Source of the DNA: PWQG01 sp051747985
GTDB taxonomy: Bacteria; Pseudomonadota; Gammaproteobacteria; Pseudomonadales; Pseudohongiellaceae
NCBI GenBank assembly: GCA_051747985.1
Contig: JBNJGU010000124.1
Location: 1-8,752 of the forward strand
Reading direction: 5' to 3'
DNA: 8,752 nucleotides
This document shows positions 1-6,613 of this stretch, piece after piece (positions within the stretch are counted from its first letter, which is position 1; the number at the start of each line of letters is the position of its first letter). A program made the translations under genes and the position numbers. The notes beneath the pieces are model-generated. The model saw only the letters and a list, made by a program, of their open reading frames with translations, was not told the DNA's origin and did not search any database.

Positions 1-1
1 C

Positions 2-328
2 GATCCGCGCAATGCCATCATCAAGCAGTGGTCGAAGCGGCTGTCCGAACATGTGGGCGATACGGAGCTTTATCCAGTGTCAGAGCGTTGCGAGGAAGTC
101 ATGTGGCGCGAAAAACGACTGTTCTGCAATGCGGACTTCTTTCACGCCTCGGCCTATCACTTCATGGACATCCCCACCGGACTGTTCACGCCCATCTTCG
201 TGATGTCACGGGTCACCGGCTGGGCGGCACACGTCAAGGAACAACGTGCCAACAACCGGATCATACGTCCGAGTGCCGACTACGTGGGTCCCGAAAAATC
301 AGAATGGAAGGACATCGACGAACGCTGA
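2..328 (+). CDS. prpC: 2-methylcitrate synthase, C-terminal part (5' end outside window)
   Basis: This is the last 108 codons of a citrate-synthase-family protein, open to the left edge of the window. PrpC condenses propionyl-CoA with oxaloacetate to 2-methylcitrate in the cytoplasm, the entry step of the methylcitrate cycle. The visible part carries the conserved C-terminal core: the NADFFHAS segment, whose Asp (codon 134-136) matches the catalytic Asp of citrate synthases, followed by IPTGLFTPIF, SRVTGWAAH and the KEQRANNRIIRPSADYVGP tail. The methylcitrate assignment, rather than housekeeping citrate synthase, rests on this tail and on the next gene being prpD. Family members are usually about 370-390 residues, so roughly 270 residues lie upstream. 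The gene ends with TGA at 326-328 and shows no sign of damage. Confidence 0.93.
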   Translation, partial: DPRNAIIKQWSKRLSEHVGDTELYPVSERCEEVMWREKRLFCNADFFHASAYHFMDIPTGLFTPIFVMSRVTGWAAHVKEQRANNRIIRPSADYVGPEKSEWKDIDER

Positions 329-339
329 TGGCAACCGGC

Positions 340-363
340 GCGGATCATGATCAGCAGGTCCGC
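340..363 (+). repeat. Small inverted repeat after prpC
   Basis: GCGGA at 340-344 is complementary to TCCGC at 359-363. The 14-base loop between them contains most of a perfect 10-base palindrome, GATCATGATC, at 343-352. A run of six A follows at 364-369. This is a weak structure that may simply border the larger hairpin next to it, and I assign it no function. Confidence 0.35.
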
Positions 364-417
364 AAAAAATGGAGGGTGATGACGCCAGCGGACACCCCGC
401 TTTTGTCACCACCCTCC
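364..417 (-). terminator. Intrinsic-terminator-like hairpin, oriented for minus-strand transcription
   Basis: Bases 371-383 pair with 405-417 over 13 positions with one mismatch. An inner stem, AGCGG (387-391) with CCGCT (397-401), lies inside it. Read on the minus strand, the hairpin is followed by A and then six T (complement of 364-370), the usual layout of a Rho-independent terminator. Read on the plus strand, no T tract follows. It is therefore oriented against prpC and prpD, and neither gene needs a terminator in that direction. Its most natural partner is a short minus-strand transcript arising between 420 and 600. Confidence 0.5.
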
Positions 418-422
418 AGATC

Positions 423-467
423 GCCGGAGCCGGTCGCAGGAAGCGCAGATAGGGCGCCGGCTCCGGC
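423..467. repeat. Perfect 11-bp inverted repeat
   Basis: GCCGGAGCCGG at 423-433 is the exact reverse complement of CCGGCTCCGGC at 457-467, with a 23-base loop. It lies in the non-coding gap between prpC and prpD and would form a very stable hairpin on either strand. There is no T tract on either side, so it is not a terminator by itself. Confidence 0.6.
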
Positions 468-493
468 TGCCCACCTTCCCTGAAGGGCTTTAC

Positions 494-511
494 CGCACAG
501 TTCCGTGTGCG
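494..511. repeat. Perfect 6-bp hairpin
   Basis: CGCACA at 494-499 pairs with TGTGCG at 506-511 around the loop GTTCCG. It lies just downstream, in the minus direction, of the -10-like TATAAC at 524-519. It could be the 5' hairpin of a minus-strand small RNA. Confidence 0.4.
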
Positions 512-586
512 CAACAAGGTTATAGGCGGGGATCCGACACCGCGCCAGTAATCCAGCGACGAATTGCCGCTGAGACACGATCAATT

Positions 587-592
587 GAGGAG
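587..592 (+). promoter_or_regulatory. Ribosome binding site of prpD
   Basis: GAGGAG lies nine bases before the ATG at 602. This strong site fixes the prpD start and shows that prpD is translated independently of prpC despite the long gap between them. Confidence 0.75.
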
Positions 593-601
593 AATGCAAC
601 G

Positions 602-2050
602 ATGTCAGCCAATGTAGAAATCAATCAGCGCCCGGCACCCGATCAGGAGCTGGTGGATATCGCCCGTTACGTGACCGACTACCGGGTCGATTCCCGGGAG
701 GCCTACGACACGGCCCGCAACTGCCTGATGGACACCATCGGCTGCGGCCTGCTGGCGCTGCGCTTCCCCGAGTGTACCAAGCTTCTGGGGCCACTGGTTG
801 AAGGCACCGTCGTTCCCAACGGAGCACGGGTGCCGGGAACACAGCTGCGTCTTGATCCCGTGAAAGCGGCCTGGGACATCGGCTGCATCATCCGTTGGCT
901 GGACTACAACGACACCTGGCTGGCGGCTGAATGGGGACATCCTTCCGACAATCTCGGTGGCATCCTCGCGGTAGCGGACCACCTGTCGCAGCGCAACATC
1001 GCTGCCGGCCGGAAGCCGCTGCTCATGCATGATGTACTGACAGCCATGATCAAGGCGCATGAGATACAGGGCATACTGGCATTGGAAAACAGCTTCAACC
1101 GCGTCGGTCTGTGTCACGTATTGCTGGTCCGGGTGGCCTCCTCCGCCGTGGTCACGCACATGATGGGTGGCTCGCAGGACCAGGTGATCGATGCCCTGTC
1201 CCAGGCCTGGCTCGATGGATCCAGTCTGCGTACCTACCGCCATTCCCCCAACGCCGGTCCACGCAAGTCCTGGGCAGCCGGCGATGCCACCTCGCGCGCC
1301 GTCCGCCTGGCCGGCCTGACCTTGCGTGGAGAGATCGGCTACCCCGGCGTCCTGACCGCGCCCACCTGGGGTTTCTACGATGTGCACTTCAAGGGCAACC
1401 GTTTCAGTTTCCCGCGAGATTACGGCAGTTACGTGATGGAGAATATATTGTTCAAGATCTCCTTCCCGGCCGAGTTCCACTCCCAGACCGCCGCGGAAGC
1501 TGCCGTGCGCCTGCATCCGGAAGTGAAGCATCGACTGAACGAGATCGAACGCATCGAGATCACCACCCACGAGTCCGCCATCCGGATCATCAGCAAATCC
1601 GGGCCGCTCAACAATCCAGCCGACCGCGATCACTGCCTGCAGTACATGACCGCGGTCCCACTGATCTTCGGCAACCTGGTGGCCGAACACTACGAGGACG
1701 AATTCCACGCCTCCCATCCGATCATCGATGAACTGCGCGAGAAGATGGTCATCGAGGAGGACCCTCGCTATACCCGTGAATACATGGAAGCCGACAAACG
1801 TTCCATCGCCAACGCCCTGCAGATATTTTTCCGCGACGGCACGCACACCGAGAAAGTCGAGATCGAGTACCCGGTCGGACACCGCCGCCGACGCAAGGAA
1901 GGCATCCCCCTGCTGGAAGACAAGTTCCGCAACAACCTGGCCACCCGCTTCCCGGCCCGGCGCGTCGAGGAGATTTTTGCCTTGTGCAAGGACCAGAAGC
2001 GACTGGAAGCCATGCCGGTCAACGAGTTCATGGACCTGCTCGTCATCTAG
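602..2050 (+). CDS. prpD: 2-methylcitrate dehydratase
   Basis: This protein of 482 residues matches the usual length of PrpD (483 in E. coli) and belongs to the MmgE/PrpD family. It dehydrates 2-methylcitrate to 2-methyl-cis-aconitate in the cytoplasm, the step after PrpC in propionate catabolism. Visible family segments are DYNDTW (residues 101-106), GHPSDN (112-117), ALENSFNRVGL (160-170), RKSWAAGDATSRAVRLA (221-237) and FHSQTAAEAA (292-301). The start is supported by GAGGAG nine bases upstream. The gene lies 273 bases after prpC on the same strand, an unusually wide gap for genes of this pathway. No prpB, prpE or acnD is visible here, and upstream genes are outside the window. The reading frame is complete, and the family assignment is confident. 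Confidence 0.96.
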   Translation: MSANVEINQRPAPDQELVDIARYVTDYRVDSREAYDTARNCLMDTIGCGLLALRFPECTKLLGPLVEGTVVPNGARVPGTQLRLDPVKAAWDIGCIIRWLDYNDTWLAAEWGHPSDNLGGILAVADHLSQRNIAAGRKPLLMHDVLTAMIKAHEIQGILALENSFNRVGLCHVLLVRVASSAVVTHMMGGSQDQVIDALSQAWLDGSSLRTYRHSPNAGPRKSWAAGDATSRAVRLAGLTLRGEIGYPGVLTAPTWGFYDVHFKGNRFSFPRDYGSYVMENILFKISFPAEFHSQTAAEAAVRLHPEVKHRLNEIERIEITTHESAIRIISKSGPLNNPADRDHCLQYMTAVPLIFGNLVAEHYEDEFHASHPIIDELREKMVIEEDPRYTREYMEADKRSIANALQIFFRDGTHTEKVEIEYPVGHRRRRKEGIPLLEDKFRNNLATRFPARRVEEIFALCKDQKRLEAMPVNEFMDLLVI

Positions 2051-2056
2051 TGGGCC

Positions 2057-2150
2057 ATTGCCCGGGCCCGAAAACCGGACTCCCAAGCGCTCGCCGAGGG
2101 ACCGGCTCGCGGAGTTGTCCGTGTCTATCCGGTTTTCGGGCCCGGGCAAT
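2057..2150. repeat. 94-base element with perfect 23-bp inverted arms
   Basis: Bases 2057-2079 are the exact reverse complement of 2128-2150, with no mismatch in 23 positions. The arms hold a CCCGGGCCCG core and an A4/T4 block. Outside them, GGCC at 2053-2056 can pair with GGCC at 2155-2158 across a four-base bulge. Inside the 48-base loop, ACTCC (2079-2083) can pair with GGAGT (2111-2115) as an alternative. The element begins seven bases after the prpD stop codon. No T tract follows on either strand, so it is not a textbook terminator, although a stem this stable would probably still affect readthrough or 3'-end decay. It could also be a dispersed palindromic repeat or a tiny non-autonomous mobile element. 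Confidence 0.7.
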
Positions 2151-2250
2151 ACATGGCCTGATTGATCCCGTGGTGCGACCGGCTGCCAGCCCCGCCGTCC
2201 AGGCCCGGTGCCATCTCCAAGCTCAGGATCAGATTCCTGTTGGAGTTGGA

Positions 2251-2277
2251 CTTGAAATGTTATGGAATGGCCTTATC
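2251..2277 (+). promoter_or_regulatory. Candidate sigma-32 (heat-shock) promoter of ibpA
   Basis: CTTGAAA at 2251-2257 is an exact match to the -35 element recognised by the heat-shock sigma factor RpoH. After 13 bases, CCTTATC at 2271-2277 is a weak match to the CCCATNT -10 element. Transcription would begin near 2284 and give a leader of about 100 bases. The -35 match and the heat-shock gene downstream support the call, while the -10 element is the weak point. Confidence 0.45.
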
Positions 2278-2283
2278 AAAGGA

Positions 2284-2383
2284 AGTGAGGAAGCGCTCGA
2301 TGGAGGCTTCCGGAGACCTGGCCCGGTCAGAGATATTGAGGGGCCGACTGTCGAGACTTATTGCTCATGAGGAGGATAAGGCC
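2284..2383 (+). promoter_or_regulatory. Candidate ROSE-like RNA thermometer in the ibpA leader
   Basis: Heat-shock genes of the ibpA type commonly carry a ROSE element, in which a U(U/C)GCU motif pairs imperfectly with the Shine-Dalgarno sequence at low temperature. Here TTGCT at 2361-2365 lies just before GAGGAGG at 2369-2375. The two are clamped by a perfect outer stem of CTTAT (2357-2361) with ATAAG (2376-2380). An upstream hairpin pairs GGAAGC (2289-2294) with GCTTCC (2306-2311), and a smaller one pairs GACC (2315-2318) with GGTC (2325-2328). A leader of about 100 bases with several hairpins and a final one over the ribosome site fits the ROSE layout. I have not computed a fold. Confidence 0.5.
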
Positions 2384-2890
2384 ATGAGAACACTGGACTT
2401 TGCACCATTATACCGTTCTACCATCGGATTCGATCATCTGGGATCATTGCTTGATGCGGTCACCCGGCATGAACAGAATCAGCCCGGGTACCCCCCGTAC
2501 AACATCGAAAGGCTGGACCAGGATGAGTACCGTATCACCATGGCGGTCGCCGGTTTCATGCCCGACGAACTGGACATACAGACAGAAAAGCAGACGCTGA
2601 CGATCCGGGGACGAAAGTCCGAGGACGACAGCAACGAACGCACCTATCTGCATCAGGGCATTGCTGCGCGCAACTTCGAGCGCGTATTCCAGCTCGCCGA
2701 TCATGTGAAGGTCCGCTCGGCCAATCTGGAAAACGGGCTTTTGCACGTGGATATGGAACGAGAGATTCCCGAGGCCATGAAGCCGCGGCAGATTCCTATC
2801 GGCGTCAAGAACAGCCATCTGCTGGACGCTTCTCCGCAAAAGGAAAATGCCACCGACATTGACAGCGCAACGCAGAAAGCCATGGCGTAA
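2384..2890 (+). CDS. ibpA: Small heat-shock protein, IbpA/Hsp20 family
   Basis: This protein of 168 residues is a cytoplasmic holdase chaperone that binds unfolding proteins under heat stress and passes them to the DnaK and ClpB machinery. The start MRTLDFAPLYRSTIGFD closely resembles the E. coli IbpA N terminus. The alpha-crystallin domain spans about residues 37-132 and includes YPPYNIERLD, ERTYLHQGIAARNFER and the ANLENGLLHVDM strand (113-124). The C-terminal I-x-I anchor is IPI at 137-139. The frame stays open upstream to 2162, but the ATG at 2384 is chosen because GAGGAGG lies eight bases before it and homology begins exactly there. The tail after the I-x-I motif is about 29 residues, longer and more polar than in E. 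coli IbpA (137 residues). It stands alone, with a candidate promoter before it and a terminator after it. Confidence 0.95.
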   Translation: MRTLDFAPLYRSTIGFDHLGSLLDAVTRHEQNQPGYPPYNIERLDQDEYRITMAVAGFMPDELDIQTEKQTLTIRGRKSEDDSNERTYLHQGIAARNFERVFQLADHVKVRSANLENGLLHVDMEREIPEAMKPRQIPIGVKNSHLLDASPQKENATDIDSATQKAMA

Positions 2891-2923
2891 GGCGGGGTAC
2901 GGACCGCAACGCTGAATGAATAC

Positions 2924-2961
2924 AGAAAGGGGTTCCGGCGCTGAAGCCGGCGCCCCTTTCT
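2924..2961. terminator. Hairpin terminator between ibpA and the convergent cyclase gene
   Basis: Bases 2924-2939 pair with 2946-2961 over 16 positions with two mismatches, around a six-base loop. The arms begin with AGAAAGGGG and end with CCCCTTTCT, so the T-rich end of the stem supplies part of the tract on the plus strand. The minus strand gives a similar arrangement. It lies 34 bases after the ibpA stop and 88 bases past the end of the converging cyclase gene, and probably serves both. Confidence 0.65.
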
Positions 2962-3049
2962 CGTTCCCTGGCCCGTTGTTGTCCTGGTGGGCCATGACAA
3001 GAAGCTTCATTGGCGGATCGAGTGCTTGCTGCTGGTCACGTGTCCGGGG

Positions 3050-4993
3050 TCATTTGCTATCGAATGTGAACACACCATCCCACGAGTCCGGTGCCCATTC
3101 CAGCAGCCGCTCGATGCGCTCGATGTAGATGCGATGCAGCTCCCGGGGATGGTCTGCCTCCAGGTCCCGGAGCACAGCAAGTGCCTCTTTCCATTGTCTG
3201 TCCTGGTACAGCGAGAATGCCCTGCTGAACTGCTCCGCGGCATGAAGTCGACCGGGATCCACTTCATGCCGACGGCCCATCAGCTCAAATAGCGCCACCG
3301 CCTGCTCGCGCCCCTTCACCCGGACACGATCCAGAGGTGACCACAGCCATTGATCCGACGCGTGTCGGCGCGTCGCTTCACTGATGATGTGCCCGACCTG
3401 ATAGTGACGGCACAGTGATTCCAGTCGCGACGCCAGATTGACCGGATCTCCGATCACGGTATAGTTCATCCGGCTGTCCGAGCCGATATTGCCCGCCACC
3501 ACCGTGCCGGTGTGCAGACCGATGCCCACTCTCAGCGGCGGTATGTCCTGGCGAAGGCGTAATGCCCGCATGGCCCTTTCCACATCAAGCACGGTGGCGA
3601 GGGCATTTCCCACGTCATCATCGCTCTGCAAAGGGGCACCGAACAGGGCCATGACGGCATCTCCCGTGTATTTGTCGACAATGCCGTGGTTCGCCTCGAT
3701 GGCCCGGGTCAATTCGCCCAGATACGTGTTCAGGATACTCAGGACCCTGGCCGGCCGATGCCGCTCGGATAGTTCAGTAAAGCCCTGTATGTCCATGAAC
3801 ATCACGCTGACCCGCTTTTCCTCGCCTCCCAGTTCAATGCGCCGGCTCAGCAGTTCATCGGCGACATCACTCGATACGACCTTTCCCAGCAGATCCCGGA
3901 CCTGCTCTTTCTCAGCCAGACCGGCAGCCATACTGTCCACTGAAGCCGCCAGGCCGGCAATCTCGTCCCGCCCCGTCAGCGTGCGTTTCTCTTCTTCCGT
4001 GACGGAGCGGTAGTCACCGCGATCGATCCGCCGCACTCGACGGGCCAGAGCGATCACTGGGCGGGTGACACCGCGCGAGACGAGTACGGCTCCGATGAGG
4101 GACAGAGCGATCACCAACAGATAGAACTGCAGGAGACGGGCACGAAGGGCCTGCAGGTTCTCTTCATTCTCACGATAGGAACGCTGGATGGCCGCCACGA
4201 ATTCGACCGGATCTCCGGCCTCACCATACAGGGATCGGACAATCGTGCCGTATTCCGTGCCCTGTAACGTGATACGTTGTGTCCGGGCGTAATGCGCCGC
4301 ATCCAGCTGCTCCACCAGTTGCCCGCGCGCGCGATCCGGCAGTGTCGACGCCACCGGGGTGACAAGCGGCACATCCCCCGATCGTTCGCGTTGATAGCGT
4401 AGTATGGTGATGTCGGAAACCACACTCTGCTTGATGGTTTCCACGAAGGCCTCATCCAGCTCAAAGCCCGCATATACCCAGGCTACCGGTGTGGGCAGAA
4501 ACAGTGGCACCACAGTCACCAGATACGGTGATTCTCCGATGATCAGTATCCCCTCCGCCTGCCCCTGATTGCTCCGGGCCTCCCGGGCCAGCGCCTCCCA
4601 TTCGTCCTGTAGCTCCGTCATACCCTGTCGGGCCGTATCCGCGATGACGGCCCCGTCCAGGTCCGCCACCAGCAGCACATCAGAGGCACCCTGCGTTCTC
4701 GACAGCAGGTTGCGAGCGGCGTCCAGCACAGTGGCCGAATCGGCGGCACCAAATGCGTTGCGAAAGCCCCAGTCCCGGGTAAGGGTGGATGCGATCGTAA
4801 GCTGGGTGTTCTGGTGTTCCCGCAGACTGAAATCGAAAACATCCGCACCCAGACGAAGGTAGCTGCCGATGGTATCGGACGTGTATCGCGTGGTCTGATA
4901 ACTGACGTAGGCATAGATCGCCACCAGCACCGGAAGCAACAGGACCAGTACGAAGGCCAGCAGACGTGTTCTGAAGCTCTTGAAAAGACTCAT
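3050..4993 (-). CDS. Membrane-bound class III adenylate cyclase with periplasmic sensor and HAMP domain
   Basis: This protein of 647 residues probably makes cAMP from ATP on the cytoplasmic side of the inner membrane. In order it has a membrane helix (about 11-32), a periplasmic region (about 35-285) resembling Cache-type sensors, a second helix (about 288-307), a HAMP linker (about 308-361), and a class III cyclase domain (about 394-545). The metal-binding aspartates are D401 (MFMDIQGFT) and D445 (KYTGDAVMALFG). K441 and D516 are the pair that selects adenine, and N519 and R523 are the transition-state pair, so all key residues are present. A helical, TPR-like tail covers about 581-632. The ATG at 4993 is preferred over an upstream one at 5116 because it sits just before the first membrane helix and has AAGGGG upstream. 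The gene is divergent from the cupredoxin gene. The ligand sensed is unknown. Confidence 0.9.
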   Translation of the reverse strand: MSLFKSFRTRLLAFVLVLLLPVLVAIYAYVSYQTTRYTSDTIGSYLRLGADVFDFSLREHQNTQLTIASTLTRDWGFRNAFGAADSATVLDAARNLLSRTQGASDVLLVADLDGAVIADTARQGMTELQDEWEALAREARSNQGQAEGILIIGESPYLVTVVPLFLPTPVAWVYAGFELDEAFVETIKQSVVSDITILRYQRERSGDVPLVTPVASTLPDRARGQLVEQLDAAHYARTQRITLQGTEYGTIVRSLYGEAGDPVEFVAAIQRSYRENEENLQALRARLLQFYLLVIALSLIGAVLVSRGVTRPVIALARRVRRIDRGDYRSVTEEEKRTLTGRDEIAGLAASVDSMAAGLAEKEQVRDLLGKVVSSDVADELLSRRIELGGEEKRVSVMFMDIQGFTELSERHRPARVLSILNTYLGELTRAIEANHGIVDKYTGDAVMALFGAPLQSDDDVGNALATVLDVERAMRALRLRQDIPPLRVGIGLHTGTVVAGNIGSDSRMNYTVIGDPVNLASRLESLCRHYQVGHIISEATRRHASDQWLWSPLDRVRVKGREQAVALFELMGRRHEVDPGRLHAAEQFSRAFSLYQDRQWKEALAVLRDLEADHPRELHRIYIERIERLLEWAPDSWDGVFTFDSK

Positions 4994-5022
4994 TGACCCC
5001 TTGATTCCGCGGCCGTGCTGAT

Positions 5023-5040
5023 TGTTCCTCCGGAGGAACA
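5023..5040. promoter_or_regulatory. Perfect 18-bp palindrome, candidate operator
   Basis: TGTTCCTCCGGAGGAACA reads the same on both strands, with no mismatch. It lies in the 124-base region between the divergent cyclase and cupredoxin genes. Relative to the candidate cyclase promoter it would fall just downstream of the transcription start, a common place for a repressor site. No regulator gene is visible in the window. It could also act as a hairpin in the leader RNA. Confidence 0.5.
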
Positions 5041-5052
5041 GAACGGGAGTCC

Positions 5053-5062
5053 AGTATAGCAG
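5053..5062 (-). promoter_or_regulatory. Candidate extended -10 promoter of the cyclase gene
   Basis: On the minus strand the bases read TGCTATACTG from 5062 down to 5053 and beyond. This is an extended -10 element (TGn before TATACT, five of six matches to TATAAT). I see no good -35 at the usual distance, which extended -10 promoters can lack. Transcription would start near 5046 and run through the palindrome at 5023-5040 into the cyclase gene. Confidence 0.4.
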
Positions 5063-5117
5063 TTGATCAGGCCGCGTCGCGCTGGCAAACTGCAACGATC
5101 GACGACAGGCATACAAT

Positions 5118-5762
5118 ATGAAGTCATTTCAACACCTCCTTCTCGTGGCGGGCCTGCTATCCGTTCATGCCGCCCACACAGCGGAACTGAAGTTGGGCCT
5201 CATCGATCAGCACGGCGATCCTGTCGCGAACGCGGTCGTGGAAGTGCGGGATCAGCCGGTCCGTACCGTTTACGGGAACATGGCGATGATCGATCAGATC
5301 GATCGCCGTTTCGTGCCCATGGTGATCGCCGTCCATCCCGGACAGTGGGTGGAATTCCCTAACAGTGACAACGTACGCCATCACGTTTACTCCTTTTCCC
5401 CTATCCGACAGTTCTCCACGCGCCTGTATGCCAACGAGCCGGTGGATCCGATTCAGTTCAACCGGCCCGGCATCGCCACCCTGGGTTGCAACATACACGA
5501 CAGCATGGTGGCCTATGTGTATGTGTCCGAATGGCAACATGTGGCGGTTTCCGACGAACAGGGACAACTGCGACTGAGCGGGCTCCCGGATGCGCCGGAG
5601 ACCCTGCATGTCTGGCATCCATGGCTGGACGCCCCTGACCATCGGCTACAGATCGATCTGGAAAGAGAGCATACCGGGGATCAACGACACATCATCACGC
5701 TGGATATCGTCCCGCCGGAACAGAACTTCGGATTCGGCGCTCTGACCGGAGAGGACTCATGA
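5118..5762 (+). CDS. Periplasmic cupredoxin-like protein ('methylamine utilization protein' type)
   Basis: This protein of 214 residues has a signal peptide (about 1-22, cut near HTA|EL) and is probably periplasmic. The mature part begins with a carboxypeptidase-regulatory-like strand region. A cupredoxin-like segment follows, with VEFPNSDNVRHHVYSF (78-93) and LGCNIHDSMVAYVYV (122-136). H88 or H89 together with C124, H127 and M130 form the ligand pattern of a type 1 (blue) copper centre. Databases often label relatives as methylamine utilization proteins, but nothing here points to methylamine use. Electron transfer or copper binding is the safer inference. The start has only a weak ribosome site (AGG at 5107-5109). 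The end overlaps the next gene by four bases (ATGA), which implies translational coupling. Confidence 0.82.
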   Translation: MKSFQHLLLVAGLLSVHAAHTAELKLGLIDQHGDPVANAVVEVRDQPVRTVYGNMAMIDQIDRRFVPMVIAVHPGQWVEFPNSDNVRHHVYSFSPIRQFSTRLYANEPVDPIQFNRPGIATLGCNIHDSMVAYVYVSEWQHVAVSDEQGQLRLSGLPDAPETLHVWHPWLDAPDHRLQIDLEREHTGDQRHIITLDIVPPEQNFGFGALTGEDS

Positions 5763-6613
5763 ACGAGCGGTGTGTGGTCAATGCCCGCGCACTGGTGATC
5801 GCAGCCGTCTTCCTGACACTGTCGACTTTGGGCCATACCAGTGACGGGCGGTTGAAGGGCACTGGCGGAGTCAGCTCGATCAACGGGACCGCCGGGGGCG
5901 GCCTTACCGGATGGGCGACGCTGGGCAGTCTGGCGGACCGTGGGCAGATCGGGGGTACGGCCTTTGTGAGCCGTGCCGACGTCGATGATTTCCGACTCGA
6001 CGTGGCGGGCGCCTCGCTAACGATGTCAAACCGGCTGGAATTGGGCCTGGCGCGCCAGCGCTTCACCATCAACCCCGGAGGTGGCGTGATCGAGCAGGAT
6101 CGTTTTACCGGAAAGCTGCGCGTCGCGGGCGACCTGCTCTACGGCAACACGCCACAACTGTCCTTCGCGGTGGAGCATGGTCGTCTCCGCGACGAGGAAA
6201 CAGCGCTTGCGGTGGGCGCCACCGACACCAGTGGCACCGACTATGTGCTCAGCGCGGCCCGTGCCTGGATCGATGGCCTGCTCCATCGCGTCACATTACT
6301 GAATGTCGGCGTGCGTCGCTCCCGGGCCAATCAATACGGTATCCTGGGCCATGGCGGAGATGACGCTGATCGCCGCTGGCATGCGGAGGTGGCACTGGCC
6401 CTGTTCCCGACACGCAATATCGCGATCGGTGCTGAATACCGCCAGAAGCCTGATAATCTGTCAGCGGTCCGGGAACAGGCGGCGACAGACCTTTTTGTGG
6501 CATGGTTTCCGGTCAAAAACCTGTCCGTGACCGCCGCCTGGCTGGACCTGGGACCGATTGCGGGTCGGGGCAGTCAGGACGGGTACTATGTCTCGATACA
6601 GGCGAGTTTCTGA
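5759..6613 (+). CDS. DUF3034 family outer-membrane beta-barrel-like protein
   Basis: This protein of 284 residues has an N-terminal signal sequence (about 1-28) and ends in phenylalanine, typical of outer-membrane barrels. The body consists of short alternating strands. I recognise DUF3034 from the N-terminal GTGGVSSINGTAGGGLTGWA stretch (34-53), SRANQYGILG (188-197) and GAEYRQKPDNL (224-234), followed by FVAWFPVKNLSVTAAWLDLG. The function of this family is unknown, and a channel or scaffold in the outer membrane is only an inference. GGAG lies seven bases before the start. The ATG overlaps the stop of the cupredoxin gene, and the stop overlaps the ATG of the globin gene, so the three genes are almost certainly co-expressed. 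Confidence 0.85.
   Translation: MNERCVVNARALVIAAVFLTLSTLGHTSDGRLKGTGGVSSINGTAGGGLTGWATLGSLADRGQIGGTAFVSRADVDDFRLDVAGASLTMSNRLELGLARQRFTINPGGGVIEQDRFTGKLRVAGDLLYGNTPQLSFAVEHGRLRDEETALAVGATDTSGTDYVLSAARAWIDGLLHRVTLLNVGVRRSRANQYGILGHGGDDADRRWHAEVALALFPTRNIAIGAEYRQKPDNLSAVREQAATDLFVAWFPVKNLSVTAAWLDLGPIAGRGSQDGYYVSIQASF

Larger units (their letters stand above)
364..512 (-). ncRNA. Candidate small RNA between prpC and prpD
   Basis: This is a hypothesis built from ordered signals on the minus strand. A -10-like TATAAC lies at 524-519, although the -35 region is poor. A perfect 6-bp hairpin at 511-494 (TGTGCG/CGCACA arms, 6-base loop) would fall at the 5' end. A perfect 11-bp hairpin (467-457 with 433-423) follows, and then a terminator-like hairpin with six T ending near 364. 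The predicted RNA is about 150 nt. No open reading frame here resembles a known protein. I do not recognise it as a named RNA family. The structures could instead belong to the plus-strand prpC-prpD transcript as a processing or attenuation element. Confidence 0.28.

Noticed and set aside
351..599. A possible small protein or group II intron/attC remnant in the prpC-prpD gap
   Set aside because: The hairpins briefly suggested an intron domain or an integron site, but I could not match conserved core sequences, and the 82-residue minus-strand frame has no known motif.
605..2149. A 514-codon open frame on the minus strand opposite prpD
   Set aside because: It is antisense to a confidently identified gene and its translation resembles no family. 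High GC content produces such frames by chance.
2162..2383. A 74-residue N-terminal extension of IbpA in the same open frame
   Set aside because: Homology begins at the ATG at 2384, which has a strong ribosome site. The upstream bases look like promoter and leader RNA.
4994..5116. An upstream start for the cyclase, adding 41 residues
   Set aside because: The extra residues are not membrane-like or conserved-looking. They would cover the divergent promoter region and the palindrome, and the ATG at 4993 has AAGGGG before it.
5118..5762. A role in methylamine oxidation, as the common database name suggests
   Set aside because: No methylamine dehydrogenase or other mau gene is nearby, and the sequence supports only an exported copper-protein-like fold.
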